Below, one piece after another: positions 7,788 through 11,700 of a stretch of 11,700 nt of DNA (positions are counted from its first letter, which is position 1; each line of letters opens with the position of its first letter). The notes under the pieces are model-generated. The model was not told the DNA's origin. It did not search any database and worked only from the letters and a program-made list of their open reading frames with translations. The DNA comes from Bacillota bacterium. GTDB taxonomy: Bacteria; Bacillota; Clostridia; Tissierellales; Sedimentibacteraceae. Made by a program: the position numbers and the translations under genes. The stretch lies in the NCBI GenBank assembly GCA_023416855.1, contig JAEZGU010000328.1:1-11700 (forward strand), written 5' to 3'.

Positions 7788-7846
7788 AAGCTGAATTTTC
7801 GGCACTTAAAATAAAATTAATTAACGTATTTCAAAAATAAGCTGAA
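7788..7846 (+). promoter_or_regulatory. Candidate upstream activator sites for the sigma54 promoter of kdd
   Basis: AAGCTGAA occurs at 7788-7795 and 7839-7846, 51 bases apart (about five helical turns). The first copy lies in a near-palindrome GCTGAATTTTCGGC (7790-7803) with arms differing only at one G/T position. The adjoining TTTTCGGCA (7796-7804) recurs upstream of the activator's own gene. The sites lie 31 to 89 bases upstream of the -24 element, in a range used by sigma54 enhancer-binding proteins. The assignment is inferential. Confidence 0.4.
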
Positions 7847-7875
7847 AAAAGAACAGTTTTAATATTATTAAATAT

Positions 7876-7891
7876 TGGCATAATAATTGCA
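7876..7891 (+). promoter_or_regulatory. Sigma54 (RpoN) promoter of the kdd-kam operon
   Basis: TGGCA (7876-7880) and TTGCA (7887-7891) place the invariant GG (7877-7878) and GC (7889-7890) exactly ten bases apart, as sigma54 holoenzyme requires. Transcription should start near 7902, giving a leader of about 100 bases before kdd. The downstream genes are catabolic and a sigma54 activator gene is encoded nearby, both of which support the call. Confidence 0.85.
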
Positions 7892-7920
7892 TTATATTAA
7901 TTTGAATAAACCCAACTTAA

Positions 7921-7972
7921 GACCTAATCCCATTTTTCAGAGTTTTATTGTCTGAAAAATGGTGGTAAGGTC
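7921..7972 (+). other. Long stem-loop in the 5' leader of kdd
   Basis: A perfect 12-base stem pairs CCATTTTTCAGA (7930-7941) with TCTGAAAAATGG (7951-7962) around a nine-base loop. An outer stem pairs GACCT (7921-7925) with AGGTC (7968-7972), with unpaired bases between the two. It lies entirely in the predicted transcript, about 20 bases after the expected start site and 23 bases before the kdd ribosome binding site. No T run follows, so it is not a standard terminator. It may affect mRNA stability or bind a regulator. It does not resemble the lysine or cobalamin riboswitches, which are larger. Confidence 0.75.
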
Positions 7973-8004
7973 GAACCCATTAATTTAGTTATTCAGGAGG
8001 AAAC

Positions 8005-9045
8005 ATGTTTAAAAAAGGAAACCCATATGGAACTCACAGGGTAATTGAACCTAAAGGAGTGTTGCCACAGCCTGCTCTTAAAGTTGATAACACAATGGAA
8101 ATTTACGACAATGAAATTCTAATAAATGTTCAAACTTTAAATGTAGACTCTGCAAGCTTTACACAAATTAAAGATCAAGCTGGCGGCGATGAAGAGAAAA
8201 TTAAAGAAATAATGAAGGGAATTGTTGCTGAAAGAGGAAAGCACCAAAACCCTGTAACAGGATCAGGCGGTATGCTTATAGGAACTATTGAACAAATAGG
8301 ACCTGCATTAGAAGGAAAAACAGATTTAAAGGTTGGAGACAAAATTGCTACATTAGTTTCTTTATCTTTAACACCACTAGTAATAGACGATATAGTTACA
8401 GTAAGAAAAGATATCGACCAAGTTGATATTAAAGGTAAAGCAATATTGTTTGAAAGCGGTATTTATGCAAAACTTCCTTCAGATATACCTGAAAACCTTG
8501 CATTATCAGTACTTGATGTAGCTGGAGCTCCTGCACAGACTATTAAATTAGTTAAAGAAGGAGATACAGTCTTGGTACTTGGCGGAGGAGGAAAATCAGG
8601 ACTTCTTTGCCTATATGAAGCTAAGAAAAAAGCTGGTCCAACAGGTAAGGTTATTTGCTGGGCACACAGAGAAGCTTCACTTGCAACAGTTAAGGAATTA
8701 GGTTTAGCAGATGTTTGCATTGCTGGTGATGCTACAAACGCAATCGAAGTTTATGATAAGGTAATGGAAGCAACTGATGGTAAGTTATGTGATTTAGTAA
8801 TTAGTTGTGTATCAAGACCTAACTGTGAAATGTCTGCAATCCTTGCAACAAAAGATGAAGGAACAGTTTACTTTTTCAGTATGGCAACAAGCTTTACAAA
8901 AGCAGCATTAGGTGCTGAAGGTGTAGGTAAAGATGTGAACATGATAATCGGTAACGGTTATACTAAGGGTCATGCAGATACAGCTCTTCAAATAATGAGA
9001 GAAAGCAAAGAGTTAAGAGACCTTTATACAAAATTATATGCTTAA
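8005..9045 (+). CDS. kdd: L-erythro-3,5-diaminohexanoate dehydrogenase
   Basis: This enzyme of lysine fermentation oxidatively deaminates L-erythro-3,5-diaminohexanoate to 5-amino-3-oxohexanoate, releasing ammonia and NADH; the next enzyme, Kce, cleaves the product with acetyl-CoA. The 346-residue cytosolic protein has an N-terminal substrate domain beginning FKKGNPYGTHRVIEPKGVLP (2-21) and a C-terminal Rossmann domain with VLVLGGGGKSGL (189-200), where the glycine-rich loop binds NAD. It resembles the medium-chain dehydrogenase fold but lacks a clear set of structural-zinc cysteines. ATG 8005 has AGGAGG (7995-8000) four bases upstream. It is the first gene after the sigma54 promoter, with kamA next, which fixes its identity over other dehydrogenases. 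In known clusters kce and kal often adjoin kdd; here they are absent and must lie elsewhere, probably downstream. Confidence 0.93.
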   Translation: MFKKGNPYGTHRVIEPKGVLPQPALKVDNTMEIYDNEILINVQTLNVDSASFTQIKDQAGGDEEKIKEIMKGIVAERGKHQNPVTGSGGMLIGTIEQIGPALEGKTDLKVGDKIATLVSLSLTPLVIDDIVTVRKDIDQVDIKGKAILFESGIYAKLPSDIPENLALSVLDVAGAPAQTIKLVKEGDTVLVLGGGGKSGLLCLYEAKKKAGPTGKVICWAHREASLATVKELGLADVCIAGDATNAIEVYDKVMEATDGKLCDLVISCVSRPNCEMSAILATKDEGTVYFFSMATSFTKAALGAEGVGKDVNMIIGNGYTKGHADTALQIMRESKELRDLYTKLYA

Positions 9046-9066
9046 AATAATCAACTAATAATTAAT

Positions 9067-9110
9067 GTCATCTTAGGGCTTTGAAATTTATATTAAGCCC
9101 TTTGGATGAC
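9067..9110 (+). other. Intercistronic stem-loop between kdd and kamA
   Basis: Two nested perfect stems are present: GTCATC (9067-9072) with GATGAC (9105-9110), and AGGGCTT (9075-9081) with AAGCCCT (9095-9101), separated by a small internal loop and closing a 13-base loop. It starts about 20 bases after the kdd stop. The bases after it, TAATTTCTATG, are a poor T tract, so termination would be weak or partial. It could protect the 3' end of kdd mRNA or set different kdd and kamA levels. Confidence 0.65.
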
Positions 9111-9150
9111 TAATTTCTATGTAAACCAAATTTTTATAGGAGGTATTATT

Positions 9151-10401
9151 ATGGCTTATTACAATGAAATTGAGCTATGGAAGGATGTTAAACCTGAAGA
9201 GTGGAATGATTGGAAATGGCAGGTTGAAAACAGAATTGACTCAGTTGAAAAAATCAAACAAATAATTAATATCACAAAACAAGAAGAAGAAGATATTTCT
9301 AAGGTATTAGAAAAATTCAGAATGGGTATAACTCCATACTATGCAGCTCATATGGATAAAGATGATCCAAGAGATCCAATAAGAATGCAGGCAGTACCAA
9401 CATTTACTGAAACTCATGTAAGTCCGGCAGACATGCTTGACCCATTACATGAAGATACTGACTCTCCAGCACCGGGATTAACTCATAGATATCCTGACAG
9501 AGTATTATTCCTAATTACAGACCAATGCTCTATGTATTGTAGACATTGTACAAGAAGAAGATTTGCAGGACAATGCGATGACGAAGTTGGAATGGACAAC
9601 ATAGATAAATGTATAGAATATATCAGAAATACACCTGTTATTAGAGATGTATTATTATCAGGTGGTGACTGTCTATTAGTTTCAGATGAAAAATTAGAAT
9701 ACATTATTAAGAAATTAAGAGAAATACCTCATGTAGAAATTATTCGTCTTGGTTCAAGAACTCCTGTTGTTTTACCTCAAAGAATTACTGATGATTTAGT
9801 TAACATGTTGAAGAAATATCATCCGGTATGGTTAAATACACACTTTAATCATCCAAAAGAATTTACTCCTGAATCAATGGAAGCATTAAGAAAGCTTGCT
9901 GATGCAGGTATACCTTTAGGAAATCAATCAGTTTTATTAAGAGGAGTTAATGATTGTCCTCATATAATGAGAGATTTGGTTCATAAACTTGTTAGAAACA
10001 GAGTTAGACCATACTATATTTATCAATGTGACCTTTCACTTGGTATTGAACATTTTAGAACACCTGTTGCAAAGGGTATCGAAATAATGGAAAGTTTGAG
10101 AGGACATACTTCAGGCTATGCAGTTCCAACATTTGTTGTTGATGCTCCTGGTGGTGGTGGAAAGATTCCAGTTATGCCAAACTATGTATTGTCTCAATCA
10201 GCAGATAAAATAATTTTAAGAAACTATGAAGGTGTTATTACAACATATACACAACCGCATATACCTGATTTAGAATGTACTTGTGATGTATGTCAAGGTA
10301 AGAAACAAGATCCATTGACAGGAGTTGCAGGATTATTACAAGGTAATGATTTAGCTCTTGAACCAACAAAATTAGCAAGAAGAGAAAGAACACACAAATA
10401 A
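9151..10401 (+). CDS. kamA: L-lysine 2,3-aminomutase
   Basis: This radical SAM, PLP-dependent enzyme interconverts L-lysine and L-beta-lysine, the first step of lysine fermentation. The 416-residue length equals that of the well-studied clostridial enzyme. The radical SAM motif CSMYCRHC gives cluster cysteines 126, 130 and 133. The PLP lysine is Lys338 in DAPGGGGKIP (331-340). Asp294 and Asp331 correspond to the aspartates that hold the substrate epsilon-amino group. Cys269, Cys376, Cys378 and Cys381 match the zinc ligands. All key residues are thus present, one position higher than in the Clostridium subterminale numbering I recall. I chose ATG 9151 because AGGAGGT (9138-9144) lies six bases upstream and the protein then begins MAYYNEIELW. 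An earlier in-frame ATG at 9106 falls inside the intercistronic hairpin. kamB follows 51 bases after the stop. Confidence 0.97.
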   Translation: MAYYNEIELWKDVKPEEWNDWKWQVENRIDSVEKIKQIINITKQEEEDISKVLEKFRMGITPYYAAHMDKDDPRDPIRMQAVPTFTETHVSPADMLDPLHEDTDSPAPGLTHRYPDRVLFLITDQCSMYCRHCTRRRFAGQCDDEVGMDNIDKCIEYIRNTPVIRDVLLSGGDCLLVSDEKLEYIIKKLREIPHVEIIRLGSRTPVVLPQRITDDLVNMLKKYHPVWLNTHFNHPKEFTPESMEALRKLADAGIPLGNQSVLLRGVNDCPHIMRDLVHKLVRNRVRPYYIYQCDLSLGIEHFRTPVAKGIEIMESLRGHTSGYAVPTFVVDAPGGGGKIPVMPNYVLSQSADKIILRNYEGVITTYTQPHIPDLECTCDVCQGKKQDPLTGVAGLLQGNDLALEPTKLARRERTHK

Positions 10402-10411
10402 CAATTGACCG

Positions 10412-10437
10412 TAGGGAACGACCAGTATGGTCGTTCC
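10412..10437 (+). repeat. Small hairpin repeat, copy 2
   Basis: GGAACGACC (10415-10423) and GGTCGTTCC (10429-10437) are perfect 9-base arms around the loop AGTAT. The block TAGGGAACGACC (10412-10423) is identical to 156-167. It fills most of the kamA-kamB spacer and is followed at once by the kamB ribosome binding site AGGGA (10441-10445). There is no T tract, so it is not a terminator. Folding in the mRNA would place a stable stem just before that site, which could lower kamB translation. Confidence 0.7.
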
Positions 10438-10452
10438 GAAAGGGACGTAACT

Positions 10453-11484
10453 ATGAGATTGATTGAAGATATATTAATGAACAACTACAACACAGTATCA
10501 ATCATTGGCCTTGCGAAAAATGCAGGTAAGACTGTTACGCTTAATTATCTCATAGGAGAAGCAGAAAGTTTAGGAATTAAGATTGGTATTACTTCAACCG
10601 GAAGGGACGGAGAAAGCACAGACTTAGTTACACAAACACATAAACCTTCTATTTTAGTAACAGAAGGAACAATAGTTGCTACGGCAAAAAAAACATTGCT
10701 TTTATCTGATGCTAAGACAGAAATTTTAGAAACAACAGGAATAAACACTCCATTTGGTGAAGTCATAATAGTTAAGGTTAGACAGAGAGGCAATATTCAG
10801 ATTGCAGGACCTGTCAGTGCTTTAGATATGAAAAAAATAAGCAGGAAACTTAAACATTATGGAGCACAAATTGTGTTTATCGACGGAGCTATTGACAGGA
10901 AGGCTGTTTCATCTCCCGTGATAACTGATGCTTGTATTATAGCAACAGGTGCAGTCTTAAGCAGGGATATGAAAAAAGTCTTAGAGAAAACAGCCCATTC
11001 AACAGAGTGCCTTACATTAAAACAGGCGGAAGTTAATACTATAAATATTGTAAAGAAACAGAATAAAACTTGTATTATTCAGAATACAGGTGAGGTTATT
11101 ATACCGGAAATAGAAACCAGTATAACCGGAGGCAAAAAAATAAATGAACTTATTAATGAAAACACAATATATGTTTTCATTAAAGGAGCTTTAACAACAT
11201 CTTTGTTAAAGGATATAGAGGGGAATAAATATTTAAGAGGCATTAAAATTATTATAGAGGATGGAACAAAAATATTTGCAGATATTAACGTTTGGAATGA
11301 TATGAGGAGGAAAGGGCTTAATGTAGAAGTTTTAGCACCAATTAATGTTGTTGCTGTTACCTTAAATCCTATGTCACCTGCAGGATATTTTTTCGATAGT
11401 TATGAATTTAAACTACAAATAGAAAAATATCTTTGCGGAATTAAAATAATTGATGTGGTTGCGGGCGGTGATTGGCATGAATGA
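10453..11484 (+). CDS. kamB: KamB, presumed reactivase subunit for lysine 5,6-aminomutase
   Basis: This 343-residue cytosolic protein is the gene usually found between kamA and the B12-dependent mutase genes in lysine-fermenting anaerobes. It carries an N-terminal P-loop GLAKNAGKT (19-27), with five rather than four residues between the first glycine and GKT, as in the BioD dethiobiotin synthetase type. It is followed by ITSTGRDGESTD (about 45-56), probably metal or nucleotide binding. KamB and KamC are annotated as the ATP-dependent reactivase of lysine 5,6-aminomutase KamDE, which is prone to B12 inactivation; this rests on context and family naming, not on a motif proving it. I chose ATG 10453, with AGGGA seven bases upstream. 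A TTG at 10405 in the same frame would run through the hairpin repeat and add 16 residues of repeat-derived sequence. The stop overlaps the kamC start by eight bases. Confidence 0.85.
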   Translation: MRLIEDILMNNYNTVSIIGLAKNAGKTVTLNYLIGEAESLGIKIGITSTGRDGESTDLVTQTHKPSILVTEGTIVATAKKTLLLSDAKTEILETTGINTPFGEVIIVKVRQRGNIQIAGPVSALDMKKISRKLKHYGAQIVFIDGAIDRKAVSSPVITDACIIATGAVLSRDMKKVLEKTAHSTECLTLKQAEVNTINIVKKQNKTCIIQNTGEVIIPEIETSITGGKKINELINENTIYVFIKGALTTSLLKDIEGNKYLRGIKIIIEDGTKIFADINVWNDMRRKGLNVEVLAPINVVAVTLNPMSPAGYFFDSYEFKLQIEKYLCGIKIIDVVAGGDWHE

Positions 11485-11700
11485 GTTTATGACTGAAAGT
11501 ACAATTAAAAATATAAATTTTGATTATATTTTTAGCGAGATTAAACCAATAACGGAATATGGTATCAGGGTTAAAACTGAGGCAAAACCTTTTAGGATAG
11601 GTCAAGAGGCAGATCTAAAAGAAGAATTCAATAAAATAAGGGCATTTATTGAAACTCCTAAAAGGCGTGATATCATTGATGTGCTCAAACATATTAAGAA
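11477..11700 (+). CDS. kamC: KamC, MutS-related ATPase of the presumed mutase reactivase (5' part only)
   Basis: The first 74 codons of a gene run off the right edge of the window, starting MNEFMTESTIKNINFDYIF. It begins with ATG inside the last codons of kamB (overlap of eight bases, 11477-11484) with only a weak GCGGTG upstream, so it is probably translated by coupling to kamB. The visible part is charged and soluble (EADLKEEFNKIRAFIE about residues 44-59) and carries no diagnostic motif; the ATPase part would be further downstream. The assignment to KamC rests mainly on its place after kamB in the conserved order kamA-kamB-kamC-kamD-kamE, and on the family being MutS-like. Confidence 0.75.
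   Translation, partial: MNEFMTESTIKNINFDYIFSEIKPITEYGIRVKTEAKPFRIGQEADLKEEFNKIRAFIETPKRRDIIDVLKHIK

Larger units (their letters stand above)
7638..8004. promoter_or_regulatory. Divergent control region between murI and kdd
   Basis: This 367-base A+T-rich stretch has no credible gene. From left to right it contains the murI leader and promoter area (no single sigmaA match stands out), a perfect A+T inverted repeat AATATTA-GTAA-TAATATT (7738-7755), two AAGCTGAA boxes 51 bases apart (7788-7795 and 7839-7846), a sigma54 promoter (7876-7891), a long stem-loop in the kdd leader (7921-7972), and the kdd ribosome binding site AGGAGG (7995-8000). Confidence 0.7.

Noticed and set aside
7921..7972. Intrinsic terminator or known riboswitch before kdd
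   Set aside because: No T tract follows the stem, and the leader of about 100 bases is too short and lacks the conserved elements of lysine or cobalamin riboswitches.
8463..8720. Open frame antisense to kdd
   Set aside because: It lies opposite the Rossmann domain of kdd, with no start signal or recognisable product.
9106..9150. Longer N-terminus for KamA from ATG 9106
   Set aside because: That ATG lies in the right arm of the intercistronic hairpin with no ribosome binding site. The start at 9151 has AGGAGGT and gives the usual 416-residue protein.
10405..10452. TTG-initiated extension of KamB through the hairpin repeat
   Set aside because: The 16 extra residues come from the repeat, and AGGGA at 10441-10445 is well placed for ATG 10453. 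Kept only as a minor possibility in the repeat finding.

Overview
The window looks like a chromosomal segment of a low-GC, endospore-forming, amino-acid-fermenting anaerobe of the Clostridia/Tissierellia type. The evidence is the strong A+T bias, AGGAGG-type ribosome binding sites, a GerA-family germinant receptor operon, spoIIR, and the start of a lysine-fermentation operon. I cannot name the species from sequence alone.

Left block (about 1-4860, + strand): a leader with a small hairpin repeat, a 66-residue two-helix membrane protein, a germinant receptor A-B-C trio, and spoIIR as the last gene. All are tightly spaced and probably one transcript, ending at a strong bidirectional hairpin terminator (4879-4894). 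The receptor senses germinants in the spore inner membrane. SpoIIR is the forespore signal that triggers pro-sigmaE processing. The small first protein has the size and topology of the 'D' subunits found beside some Bacillus germinant receptors.

Middle block (4905-7637, - strand): a sigma54-dependent activator (PAS, AAA+, Fis-type HTH), a DUF1934 (YwiB-like) protein and glutamate racemase MurI. MurI and DUF1934 form a pair 14 bases apart. The activator lies downstream of them with its own upstream inverted repeats.

Right block (7638-11700, + strand): a 367-base control region holds a very good sigma54 promoter (GG-N10-GC at 7877-7890), candidate upstream activator sites and a long leader stem-loop. 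It drives kdd, kamA, kamB and the start of kamC. KamA turns L-lysine into L-beta-lysine. The B12-dependent lysine 5,6-aminomutase KamDE (not in the window, probably just downstream) would make 3,5-diaminohexanoate, which Kdd oxidises. KamB and KamC are the presumed reactivase of KamDE. The nearby sigma54 activator is the obvious candidate regulator.

Most of the content is recognisable. The less explained parts are the small ger-linked membrane protein, the hairpin repeat found directly upstream of two genes and open in frame with both, the structured leader of kdd, the kdd-kamA intercistronic hairpin, and spoIIR sitting inside a germination operon. I found no CRISPR array, tRNA, rRNA, transposase or phage gene.
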